Below are positions 27,431 through 35,961 of a stretch of 64,000 bases of DNA, one piece after another. Position 1 is the stretch's first letter. Every line of letters starts with the position of its first letter. The position numbers and the translations under genes are program-made. The notes beneath the pieces are model-generated. The model saw nothing but the letters and a program-made list of their open reading frames with translations, searched no databases and was not told the DNA's origin. The stretch comes from CAZLWA01 sp964563165 (GTDB lineage Bacteria > CLD3 > SB21), in NCBI GenBank assembly GCA_964563165.1, contig CAZLWA010000099.1, positions 1 to 64,000 on the forward strand. Reading direction: 5' to 3'.

Positions 27431-27588
27431 AAACCATGCGAGTGAACAAATACTCTTAACCGTCCTGCTTTCGGCGGGACACGCAAAGAAACAAAGAATT
27501 CTTAGCGCTCTTTGCGACCGGAGTTTATCCCGCTGAAATCGGGGCGGTTAAAGTTTTCAAACCTCGCACGAACATGTGGGGTTTTTTT
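27431..27588 (+). ncRNA. Candidate structured RNA or TonB-receptor leader
   Basis: Nested inverted repeats end in a U-tract. AAACC (27431-27435) can pair with GGTTT (27580-27584), and TGCGAG (27437-27442) pairs exactly with CTCGCA (27563-27568). Both enclose a further inverted repeat at 27456-27551. The 3' end is GGGG followed by seven T. No upstream plus-strand gene needs this terminator. It could be a small RNA, an attenuated leader of the TonB receptor gene 115 bp downstream, or just a palindromic repeat. No known riboswitch was recognised. Confidence 0.35.
27456..27551. repeat. MITE-like inverted repeat
   Basis: The left end TTAACCGTCCTGCTTTCGG and the reverse complement of the right end (TTAACCGCCCCGATTTCAG) agree at most positions over about 24 bp. 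An inner stem CGCAAAG/CTTTGCG (27482-27516) is nested between them. It lies within the 370-bp gap between the divergent genes at 27333 and 27704. The remainder of that gap is AT-rich and shows no ORF. Confidence 0.65.
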
Positions 27589-27703
27589 ATGGGAGTTGAA
27601 TTCGTTTGATATTCGGGAAAAAATTTCTAGATTAAAAGGGTACGGCCCGCTTTACATCAAAATAATATTCGCGAATTTTTTGCACTAATCCGGAGCTTCC
27701 TCA

Positions 27704-29995
27704 ATGAAATTTTTTCTGATGGGCTTTCTCTTGCTGGCTCAGCCGCCTATCGGCGCTCAGGAAATTGCAGTGCAGGGAACCGTCACGGATCTGTATTCCA
27801 AAAAAGCTTTGCCGGCGGTGAACGTCGTGATCCAGGAATTGCAGAGAGGTGTCATTACCGACAGCGGTGGTAATTATAAGATCGGAAACGTGAAAAAAGG
27901 ATATTACACCGTTGTTTTCACGAGGATTGGCTATAAAAGAGTTGCGAGAAAAATCCAGCTCGAACATGCCATGAACCTCAGCGTGAAAATGGAAGAACAA
28001 TCCATCGTATTCGAAGCGACGGAAGTCACGCCGGGTGTGATCGAAATGTCGTCCGAAGAAGGCGCTTCCTCGACGGTCAGTTCACAGGAGATCATCTCTT
28101 CTGCGAGTATATTCACCAAAGACGTCTACCGCAGCCTTCAGGTTGTGCCGGGGGTGTCCAACAGTGAGTGGAGCTCGAAGCCTCATATCAAAGGCGGCAA
28201 TCCGGACGAGACCGCCGTGATCATTGACAACCTGGAGATTTACGAGCCGTTCCACTTGGAGGAAATTGACGGGCCATTCAGTGTGATCAATTCAGATCTC
28301 GTCAAAGATATGAAACTTCTCACGGGCGGATTTTCTCCGAAATACGGCGACAAGATGTCGGGCATCCTGAAAATAAATACGGCGGATAAATTGGACGACG
28401 ACTCCATTAAAGTTTCTGTTGATTTCATGAGCGCCGCCGCCTCCCTGCATCAGCGTATCAGCGATCGGGTCAACGTCTTTTTCAGCGGGAGAAAAAGTTT
28501 CATCGGGTTCATCGAAAAAGCGTCCGGAACCAAATTTCCAACCGTGGTGTACGATCTCTGGACTAAAGCCGACTATAAAATGGATTCGAAAAATAAGTTG
28601 TCGTTCAATTTCATGATGCTCAACGATCATATCAATTACGCCAAGGATTCGACGGTTATCAGCAAAGAATTTTTTAACAGCTCCAAACTCAATTATTATG
28701 TCTGGGGAAACTGGTACTCCTACGCCGGCGAAAAGTATTATTTTACCACGACGGCGGGTTATCAAAGTCTGGTCAAGCATTCCGACTTTTCTTTTGACGG
28801 CAGTCTCACGCAGGAGAATATGGATAACCGCGCCACGAAAATTGCCACGCTAAAGCAGGATCATTATTGGAAATTAAATGACACCCATACCCTCGAATTC
28901 GGCGGCCAGGTGAATGGCTTTTTCAGCGATTATTTTTACAGCGAATTCCGGTTGAACCCTACCGAGACCACGGATTTTGCCGTCGTCACGGACATCATTG
29001 ACGTGAATAAAAAATTGAACGGCTTCACGTTGTCCGGCTATGCCCAGGACACATACAAGTATTCGCAGCGATTGAATGTGCTTTACGGACTCAGAGTCTC
29101 AGGCCAAAATTATACGACTTCCGTTCAGGCCGCACCGCGCGCGGCCGTGAGCTATTCATTTACGGACAATCTGAATTTAAAGCTCGCCTACGGATGGTAC
29201 TTCCAGCCGGACAATTTTCAAAAAATGAAGACGTACGATAACCAATCGGAGTTGTTCAAGAAACCGGAAAAAAGTCATCACTATGTGGCCAATCTGACCT
29301 ACGTTATCGAGCAGAACACGGTTGCCAACATAGATGTGTTTTACAAGAATTATCTGCGCCTGAATGACGACTTTAATTTTGATTTTTCCAATCGTATTGA
29401 CGGTGTAGGCATCGTGAATAAGCCGTTCAATACGCGTTCCGGTTTTGCGACGGGATTTGATATTTTTGTCCGCCACCGTTACGGCCGGGGCAATTTGGTC
29501 AGCGTCGCCTATTCCTGGAGTTCGACCATCCTGCGCGATTACCGCCGCGACGAAACCTACCGCGATCTCGACCGCACTCATTCACTGACGGTCAACACAA
29601 TTTATAATCTGCCGCACGGTTTGACCGTGAGCGGATTATTCCGCATCCACACCGGCGACCCTTACACGCCAAGCTCCGTTAGGATCTTTGGCGACAGTTC
29701 GGTCTCAGACAGCCGTATTTATTATCTGACAAGAAAGAAGAACAGCGGACGGCTGCCCGTATTCCACTCGCTGGATTTTCGTATAGATAAACGATGGGAT
29801 TTGAAACAAATGTATCTCGTTACGTATGCCGGCGTCATTAACGTTTATGATCATCACAACGTACGCCAAAAAGTTTGGAAACGGGAGATCGTCAATGACA
29901 AGATCACCGGATTCACACAAGCCGATCAAGTTTACTTCCCGCAATTTTTTACGCTGGGCGCAAGTCTGGAATTCAGTTTACCGCGAAGCAAGTGA
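27704..29995 (+). CDS. TonB-dependent outer membrane receptor
   Basis: This is a 763-residue protein. A signal peptide (MKFFLMGFLLLAQPPIGAQ) is followed by a carboxypeptidase-regulatory-like domain at about 22-105 (VQGTVTDLYSKKALPAVNVV, ITDSGGNYKIG). The plug is at about 115-225 (KGGNPDETAVIIDNLEIYEP, GGFSPKYGDKMSGILKINT). The beta-barrel of alternating aromatic strands runs to the C-terminus. This layout is typical of FCB receptors. The ligand is unknown. A candidate leader RNA lies upstream, and a lipoprotein gene follows 25 bp downstream and may be co-expressed. Confidence 0.93.
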   Translation: MKFFLMGFLLLAQPPIGAQEIAVQGTVTDLYSKKALPAVNVVIQELQRGVITDSGGNYKIGNVKKGYYTVVFTRIGYKRVARKIQLEHAMNLSVKMEEQSIVFEATEVTPGVIEMSSEEGASSTVSSQEIISSASIFTKDVYRSLQVVPGVSNSEWSSKPHIKGGNPDETAVIIDNLEIYEPFHLEEIDGPFSVINSDLVKDMKLLTGGFSPKYGDKMSGILKINTADKLDDDSIKVSVDFMSAAASLHQRISDRVNVFFSGRKSFIGFIEKASGTKFPTVVYDLWTKADYKMDSKNKLSFNFMMLNDHINYAKDSTVISKEFFNSSKLNYYVWGNWYSYAGEKYYFTTTAGYQSLVKHSDFSFDGSLTQENMDNRATKIATLKQDHYWKLNDTHTLEFGGQVNGFFSDYFYSEFRLNPTETTDFAVVTDIIDVNKKLNGFTLSGYAQDTYKYSQRLNVLYGLRVSGQNYTTSVQAAPRAAVSYSFTDNLNLKLAYGWYFQPDNFQKMKTYDNQSELFKKPEKSHHYVANLTYVIEQNTVANIDVFYKNYLRLNDDFNFDFSNRIDGVGIVNKPFNTRSGFATGFDIFVRHRYGRGNLVSVAYSWSSTILRDYRRDETYRDLDRTHSLTVNTIYNLPHGLTVSGLFRIHTGDPYTPSSVRIFGDSSVSDSRIYYLTRKKNSGRLPVFHSLDFRIDKRWDLKQMYLVTYAGVINVYDHHNVRQKVWKREIVNDKITGFTQADQVYFPQFFTLGASLEFSLPRSK

Positions 29996-30020
29996 GAATT
30001 TTGTAACTGAGGATCTTACT

Positions 30021-31175
30021 ATGATAAAATTTGTGGTCACCCTCCTCGTGTTCTCCGGCACCTTTGCCGGATGCGATGACCCTAATCCCGGTGATTCTTT
30101 ATTTGAAAAAACCATTGGGTTCCGAGAGACGGACGTGGGGAAGTCGGCACAGCAAACAAAGGACGGCGGGTTCATCATCGCAGGTTCTACCAACAGCGTT
30201 CGCAGCAACGCCGACGCCTACTTATTGAAAACCGACGGACAGGGAAATACCATTTGGTCGAAAACATTCGGCGGATCCGGCAGTGATGAGGCGTACGCCG
30301 TGATCCAAACGCAGGACGGCGGATACGTCTTCACCGGAAACGTGACGCTTGAGCCCAACAGCAATTCGGACATTTACGTTACTAAAACGGACGGCCGCGG
30401 GAAAATGCTTTGGTCGAATCATTTGGGTTCCACATTTTCGGAATACGGCCAGGTAATTCGGGAATCGCCTGACGGTACCCTGCTGGTCGGCGGCGTCACC
30501 GGGCTTTTTGGCGGCGCAGGCTCCGGAACCCTGAATATTTTTCATCTCGCATCCCACGGAACGGTACTATCGGCTAAAACATTTGCAGGCGACTACCTGC
30601 GCTATTTCGACGTCACCGGTAACGGAGAGTATGTCCTGACAGGGGCGGCCGGAAATTCTCTTTTGATCAGGAAGCTCGATGCGGATAACAATCCGATCTG
30701 GTCGCAGACGTTCACCTTCCTGCCGGTCAATGAGGGATACGTCGTCCACGAAACAAAGGACGGCGGGGTTATTGTGATGGGAAAAACGGAAGTTCCGGGG
30801 CTTGGCTTTCAGCGAAGAGTCTATCTGATCAAGACCGACGGCAACGGCAATACCCAGTGGACCAAGACGTACGCACGGTCCATTGATGACGAGGCGTATT
30901 CGATGATACAGACTTCAGACGGCGGGTATATCATGGCGGGCAGAACTCTATCCGACGCCGCTCCATTCAATTATGATGCGTTGATTGTGAAGACCAATGC
31001 TTCCGGCGATACGCTGTGGACACGTACATTCGGCGGACTTAAACAGGATTTTTTTTATTCCGTGGCCGAGACCCACGATCACGGGTACCTCGTTACGGGT
31101 TATACCGAAAGCTCCGGCGCGGGCCATGCGGATATTTATCTTGTCAAAATTGATGAGAACGGAAATGTGAAATAA
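30021..31175 (+). CDS. Propeller-like repeat lipoprotein
   Basis: This is a 384-residue protein that starts at the ATG 30021 behind GAGG. A longer frame that overlaps the receptor gene was rejected. The leader MIKFVVTLLVFSGTFAGC has a lipobox. The rest is six to seven units with the pattern Q-[TS]-x-DGG[YF]-x-x-x-G, then [YL]-[LVI]-x-K-T-[DN]-x-x-G-[NDK]-x-x-W. Proteins with this repeat are frequent in FCB genomes, often surface-exposed, and are predicted to be beta-propellers. It follows the TonB receptor closely, so it may be its surface partner, which is an inference. Confidence 0.85.
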   Translation: MIKFVVTLLVFSGTFAGCDDPNPGDSLFEKTIGFRETDVGKSAQQTKDGGFIIAGSTNSVRSNADAYLLKTDGQGNTIWSKTFGGSGSDEAYAVIQTQDGGYVFTGNVTLEPNSNSDIYVTKTDGRGKMLWSNHLGSTFSEYGQVIRESPDGTLLVGGVTGLFGGAGSGTLNIFHLASHGTVLSAKTFAGDYLRYFDVTGNGEYVLTGAAGNSLLIRKLDADNNPIWSQTFTFLPVNEGYVVHETKDGGVIVMGKTEVPGLGFQRRVYLIKTDGNGNTQWTKTYARSIDDEAYSMIQTSDGGYIMAGRTLSDAAPFNYDALIVKTNASGDTLWTRTFGGLKQDFFYSVAETHDHGYLVTGYTESSGAGHADIYLVKIDENGNVK

Positions 31176-31251
31176 ATTGAAATCTGAGTTCTCCGGGTAC
31201 CGGCGGGCAGCGAGCTGCAGACGAAGAAGATGTTACTGATAAAATAGTCGC

Positions 31252-31277
31252 CAGTTGTCAGTCATCAGTGGTCAGTG
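31252..31277 (-). repeat. Heptanucleotide array at the CsgG-like stop codon
   Basis: The plus strand reads CAGTTGT-CAGTCAT-CAGTGGT-CAGTG. The TGA of the CsgG-like gene (31272-31274) lies within the last unit. The array sits between two convergent genes. Confidence 0.8.
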
Positions 31278-32168
31278 TTTTTTCTTTTCTTCTTCCGCCG
31301 AAACGATCTTTACTTCGTGGCTTAATTCAAATTCATTTCTAATAAATAGCTCCCCTTCCAGGATCCAACACTCGCTGAAAATTCCGTCCAGTTCAAGCGT
31401 TTTGACCTTCACCCGGCCGACCGCCTTCTGTCTCGTAAAGCTCTTCCCATCCACGGTCAGTAATTCTTCCTGGACGATGTGAAAGATATCTCCCTCTTTT
31501 ACGCCGATCTCTTTTCCGCAGCTGATGAGAACTCTCGCTTGTGCATTTTTGCCTTTCTTTTTCTTACTTCCGTCATCTAAAAACTTTATGATCTTGCCTT
31601 CCACCGGAAACGCATTTCGGATCACGCTGTAAATTTTCGAATTCGCGTCATTGAGCGCATCGTAAGCAATTCTCGGGGAAGGCTCCTTTTTATCACCCGA
31701 CACCCCTCTCACATCTTTTGCGGCTATTATCTTGCCGCTGGAGACGTCAATGATACTAATATGCAATTCGACCGTGGAGCGATATTGCTTGTCCTTCTTG
31801 GACGTGCTCAGTTGCATGCGGCCTTGAACAACGTATTCCGTTCCCAGCAGACTTCCAAGGGTGACCGCTTTATTAGGATCGGACAGATCGCCCATTTGAA
31901 AGTTCTGCTCCTGTACCAATTTGTCAATAGCCGCACGTTCCAAGACTGTAAAGCGCTTAAGATTAACAAACACCGTCGCCACGGCTTGCGTCGCCGCTTC
32001 CACGAAAGCCTGAACACCCTCACGATCGAATACCTGATTGTCGCTCACTCTTCCGGCATCGAAAAGCAGCACGGCCACGCGCGGTTTGTCATTGGTCATG
32101 CTGACCCGCTGCTGTGCGCTTACGTACACGGCAGCAAGCAGCCAAAAAACTAAACTTATACATTTCAT
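31272..32168 (-). CDS. CsgG/curli-assembly-like secreted protein
   Basis: This is a 298-residue protein with a signal peptide (LVFWLLAAVYVSAQ). The CsgG-like domain covers about residues 28-190: KPRVAVLLFDAG, FTVLERAAIDKLVQEQNFQ, LGSLLGTEYVVQGRMQLS and ISIIDVSSGKIIAAKDVRG. The C-terminal 100 residues (VLISCGKEIGVKEGDIFHIV and following) form a FlgT-like or OB-like domain. It lacks a lipobox, unlike CsgG itself, so pore formation cannot be assumed. No other curli gene is near. The stop is inside a heptad array. Confidence 0.82.
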   Translation of the reverse strand: MKCISLVFWLLAAVYVSAQQRVSMTNDKPRVAVLLFDAGRVSDNQVFDREGVQAFVEAATQAVATVFVNLKRFTVLERAAIDKLVQEQNFQMGDLSDPNKAVTLGSLLGTEYVVQGRMQLSTSKKDKQYRSTVELHISIIDVSSGKIIAAKDVRGVSGDKKEPSPRIAYDALNDANSKIYSVIRNAFPVEGKIIKFLDDGSKKKKGKNAQARVLISCGKEIGVKEGDIFHIVQEELLTVDGKSFTRQKAVGRVKVKTLELDGIFSECWILEGELFIRNEFELSHEVKIVSAEEEKKKH

Positions 32169-32329
32169 GATTTATCTCCCGGTCGATTCCCAATTCTTAA
32201 TCTGGCCTCGAATAATCCGGTAATCGATATAAAAACAGGAATTGTCGCAAAACAAAATTGATCTTTAAAGAATGCCGATGCAAAATATAACGATTCGTTA
32301 CTTCTTAGTCAATGGGGTCTGTAGAAATT

Positions 32330-33970
32330 TCACACTTGCAGAACACCGAAATTCGGCGGCGGGATATTCGGATTATTCATGACCGTATCGAGACACCGGA
32401 TGAGGATTTTCCTCGTTTCGTTGGGATAAATGACGGCATCCACCCATAGGCGAGCCGCGGCGTAGCGCGGATTTCCCTGCTTTTCATAATTGGAACGGAT
32501 TTCCTCGTAAACTTTTTTCTTTTCTTCTTCGCTCACTTGTTTTCCCGCGAGGCGGATTTCTGTGATCGTGGAAGCCGCCTGGCTTCCCCCCATCACGGAA
32601 ATGTTAGCGGTAGGCCACGCAAAAATAAACCTGGGATCGTACGCCTTGCCGCACATAGCATAATTTCCCGCACCGTAACTGCCCCCGATGACAATCGTGA
32701 TCTTGGGTACGACGGAATTGGCGACCGCGTTGACCAGTTTTGCGCCGTCTTTGGCAATGCCGGAATGTTCCGCATCGCGTCCTACCATAAAGCCGTTGAC
32801 GTCATGCAGAAACAAAAGCGGTATTCGGTCTTGATTGCAATTCATCACGAATCGCGCGGCCTTGTCCGCGCTTTCATCATACATCACACCGCCCATTTGC
32901 ATCTCGCCTTTCGCCGTACGTTGAACCAGTTTTTGATTCGCCACGATTCCGATCGCATATCCGCCGATGCGCGCCGTGCCGGTAAGCACGGTCTTGCCGT
33001 ACGTGGCTTTGTATTCATCGAATTCCGATTGGTCCACGATGCGCCCGATGATCTCCTTCATATCGTACTGCGTCAGGCCTTCCGGAATGACGCCGTTAAT
33101 CTCTTCGACCGCATACAGCGGCTCTGAAGATTTTGTTTTATTGAATGACGCGTAAGATCCGTTCCCTACCTTATCCAGAATTTCGCGGACCCGCTTCAAC
33201 GCCGACGCATCGTCCGGCTCGTGGTAGTCGGCTGTTCCGCTGATGGCATTGTGCGTGTGCGCGCCGCCCAGCGTTTCCTGGTCGATCACCTGGCCGATGG
33301 CGGCTTTTACCAGCGCCGGTCCGGCGAGATATAAGCTCGATCCTTCGACCATAATGAACTTATCGCACATCACCGGAAGATACGCGCCGCCCGCCACGCA
33401 CGGCCCCATTACGGCGGCAATTTGCGTGACGCCCATTGCGCTAAGCCGCGCGTTGTTGTAAAAAATCCTGCCGAAATGATTTTCATCCGGGAACACCTGG
33501 TCCTGCAAGGGCAGAAAAACGCCTGCCGAATCCACGAGATACACGATCGCAATTTTATTTTTCATGGCTATTTCCTGCGCGCGCAGCGTTTTCTTTACGG
33601 TCATTTCAAAATGCGCGCCGGCTTTAACGGTCGCATCGTGCGCCACGATCATCACTTCTTTGTCATGAATAATCCCGATCCCGCTCACACACCCCGCCGA
33701 CGGACATCCTCCGAATTCATCGTACATGCCGTAAGCACCGAACAGAGCCAGCTCCAGGAAAAATGCTTTTTCATCGATTAATTGCGCAATGCGTTCGCGT
33801 GCCGTCAGACGCTTTTTTTCGTGCTGTTTGTCAATATTTTTCTGACCGCCGCCCAAACGAATCTTATCTTCATCTGACTTCAACTGCGCCACGAGTTTTT
33901 CCATGAACGCTTTATTTTTCTTAAGTTTTTCCTGATTCCACTTCTCTGCGGGCGTGCCGATCACAGACAT
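32330..33970 (-). CDS. Acyl-CoA carboxylase beta subunit (methylcrotonyl-CoA carboxylase type)
   Basis: This is a 546-residue carboxyltransferase, full length for the family. RLTARERIAQLID, GCVSGIGIIHDKEVMIVAHD, YLVDSAGVFLPLQDQVFPDE and HFGRIFYNNARLSAMG match MccB more closely than propionyl-CoA carboxylase. MGPCVAGGAYLP and IVIGGSYGAGNYAMCGKAYD are the carboxybiotin and acyl-CoA oxyanion loops. The biotin carboxylase/carrier alpha subunit is not in the window. It would act in leucine or odd-chain catabolism in the cytosol. CGGAGAA precedes the ATG. Confidence 0.9.
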   Translation of the reverse strand: MSVIGTPAEKWNQEKLKKNKAFMEKLVAQLKSDEDKIRLGGGQKNIDKQHEKKRLTARERIAQLIDEKAFFLELALFGAYGMYDEFGGCPSAGCVSGIGIIHDKEVMIVAHDATVKAGAHFEMTVKKTLRAQEIAMKNKIAIVYLVDSAGVFLPLQDQVFPDENHFGRIFYNNARLSAMGVTQIAAVMGPCVAGGAYLPVMCDKFIMVEGSSLYLAGPALVKAAIGQVIDQETLGGAHTHNAISGTADYHEPDDASALKRVREILDKVGNGSYASFNKTKSSEPLYAVEEINGVIPEGLTQYDMKEIIGRIVDQSEFDEYKATYGKTVLTGTARIGGYAIGIVANQKLVQRTAKGEMQMGGVMYDESADKAARFVMNCNQDRIPLLFLHDVNGFMVGRDAEHSGIAKDGAKLVNAVANSVVPKITIVIGGSYGAGNYAMCGKAYDPRFIFAWPTANISVMGGSQAASTITEIRLAGKQVSEEEKKKVYEEIRSNYEKQGNPRYAAARLWVDAVIYPNETRKILIRCLDTVMNNPNIPPPNFGVLQV

Positions 33971-33988
33971 TCTTTTCTCCGTTGTAGG

Positions 33989-34156
33989 TTCAGTTTATAG
34001 TTTTCAGTTTTCAGTTGTGAGCTGTCAGCTTTCAGCTTTCAGCACTCAGCTTCTTGGCTATTAGGTAATATTCTTAATTCTTAATTCTTAATTCTTAATT
34101 CTTAATTCTTAATTCTTAATTACTCATTATTCATTAATCATTATTCATTAATCATT
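33989..34156. repeat. Composite heptanucleotide array (three blocks)
   Basis: Block 1 (33989-34054) has CAGTTTT/CAGTTGT units drifting to CAGCTTT and CAGCACT. Block 2 (about 34070-34122) is about seven perfect TTAATTC units. Block 3 (34122-34156) has TCATTAT/TCATTAA units. Block 3 encodes the last four residues (MINE) and the TAA of the PD40 lipoprotein gene. The array lies between two co-directional minus-strand genes. Confidence 0.92.
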
Positions 34157-35847
34157 GTAGAAACATCAACCATCCATATGTCGGTGTTATGACCTACCTG
34201 GAAGACGACGGATTTTCCATCGGGTGACCATCGGCCGTGCGATTCCTGATTGGTATTATCTTTCGAAAGGGTGCGTGTTGTTTTTTCCCCGCCGCTCGCC
34301 GTCATGATCCATACATCTTCATCATCATACCATGAGCGCGTGAATGCGATGATTTCGCCGTTTGGTGAAACTGCCGGTCCCGTGTCCCGGCCGTATGGCA
34401 ATTTATCCCGTGTTACCGGCAGCGGCAAGCCGCCTTCCGCCGGCATACGCCAAATGCTCCAGCGATAGGCCCAATCGGCCTGGAATAAAATGCTGCGATC
34501 GCCGTCGGCAAAATCCGGATGAAGTTCGGCGTGCGCATCAATGGTCAGCTGCTTTTCTGTACGCGTTTTTAATTCCATCATCCAAATATCCGCGTTGCCC
34601 GCCTTATCCGAAACGTACACGATCGATTCTCCGCTCTTGGAAAATCGTGGTTCGTAGCAATTCCACGTATCATTGGTAAGTGCAAGTGCAAATTGAGTGG
34701 AAGCGGAATCGGCGGCGTATTTCATGATCCAGATATTCTTATTGCCCGTGCGATCAGATGTAAAAATAATATTTTTCCCGTCCGGAGAAATATCCGGCTC
34801 ACAGTCATTTTGCTGTGCATTCGTGAGCGGCGCGGCGGATCCGTTTCTCAGATCCAGACTGAACAGCGCTTTTTTTCCCAACCGGTCCGAGCAAAAGATC
34901 AGATGCCTGCCATCCGGCGTAATCAGCGGCGACTCGTCGTTCATAGTATCACCAACAATCACAGAATCCTTCTGGGATTTCACGTCGATGATCTTAATAT
35001 CCCAGTTCGGCGTCGTTTCATAGAGAATTTGCCTTCCGTCCGACGACCAGCTCGGACGACCGTGGTGCATGGACTCGTTCACCGCCAATCTGGGTTCAAA
35101 ATGCCTCAACGGCGATATATAGACCTCATAGAATCCTGTCGCATCAGATACATACGCGATCCATTTCCCGTTCGGTGAAATCGAAGGATGTATCTCATTC
35201 GAAGTCGAGTGAGTGAACGGCTCCACGTTTTTTCCGGCCTCGGACATCCTGTAGATGTGAAACTTGTTCTTCTCCTGGCGTTGAAAATAAATTTTATTGC
35301 CCGACGGACTGGGTGTGTCCAGCTCCGTGCTGTCCTGCAACAACGTTTCAACATTGGCTGAATTCTTCACGTTCACTCTGCATATTTCATAGCGATGCGT
35401 TAAACCGCGTTTAACAAAAATGATCCATTGTCCATCCGGCGACCATGCGGGGCTATATTCGTCGGCGCTGTCCGTTTTGGTGATCTGAACCAATTCTTGT
35501 CTCTGATCCATCAGCCACAGATCGCTTTGTCCGTTGATGCGGGACGAAAAGATGATCCGCTCGTTATCCGGCGAAAAACTTGCGCCTTCATCCGCGCCTT
35601 CGTTCATCGTGAGGGGTGTTTTGATATTATCGCTCATGTCAACCATCCATATATGCCGGTCGCCTGTCTGCGTTGAAATATACGCAATAAATTTACCGTC
35701 CGGCGACATTTTCGGCTGACCATCGTAGCACGCAAGGGTGGTTATCTGCTCTTTCGGCAACCCGAGCCGTTCTTTTTTCCCGCACGCGATCAAGCTGATT
35801 GAAAAAGTCAGCGCCATCCGCAACGCTATAAAAAATCTCCGATTCAT
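34141..35847 (-). CDS. PD40/TolB-like beta-propeller lipoprotein
   Basis: This is a 568-residue protein. The leader MNRRFFIALRMALTFSISLIAC has a lipobox with Cys22. Twelve PD40/TolB-type repeats can be counted, with the pattern S-P-[DN]-G-x-x-I-x-[FY]-x-S (for example SPDGKFIAYIS, SPNGKWIAYVSD and SPDGKNIIFTSD), enough for two six-bladed propellers. It is expected on the periplasmic face of a membrane. No protease domain follows, unlike in tricorn or DPP-like proteins. The C-terminal MINE comes from a heptad repeat. Confidence 0.88.
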   Translation of the reverse strand: MNRRFFIALRMALTFSISLIACGKKERLGLPKEQITTLACYDGQPKMSPDGKFIAYISTQTGDRHIWMVDMSDNIKTPLTMNEGADEGASFSPDNERIIFSSRINGQSDLWLMDQRQELVQITKTDSADEYSPAWSPDGQWIIFVKRGLTHRYEICRVNVKNSANVETLLQDSTELDTPSPSGNKIYFQRQEKNKFHIYRMSEAGKNVEPFTHSTSNEIHPSISPNGKWIAYVSDATGFYEVYISPLRHFEPRLAVNESMHHGRPSWSSDGRQILYETTPNWDIKIIDVKSQKDSVIVGDTMNDESPLITPDGRHLIFCSDRLGKKALFSLDLRNGSAAPLTNAQQNDCEPDISPDGKNIIFTSDRTGNKNIWIMKYAADSASTQFALALTNDTWNCYEPRFSKSGESIVYVSDKAGNADIWMMELKTRTEKQLTIDAHAELHPDFADGDRSILFQADWAYRWSIWRMPAEGGLPLPVTRDKLPYGRDTGPAVSPNGEIIAFTRSWYDDEDVWIMTASGGEKTTRTLSKDNTNQESHGRWSPDGKSVVFQVGHNTDIWMVDVSTMINE

Positions 35848-35961
35848 AAATGATATCGCATACTGTGGAATAAGTGACCGTACGTAAAGTATTAAGAAAT
35901 TAAATCAAACTCACGATAATTTTTTGAGGCATACCATCTTCATCAAGGAGGCTGAGTTTGG

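Noticed and set aside
27361..27703. Cobalamin or other known riboswitch before the TonB receptor
   Set aside because: No conserved B12-box or other familiar riboswitch core could be found. It is kept only as an unclassified structured region.
29826..30020. Longer N-terminus of the propeller lipoprotein overlapping the TonB receptor
   Set aside because: The extension has no leader. The ATG at 30021 has GAGG upstream and a clean lipobox.
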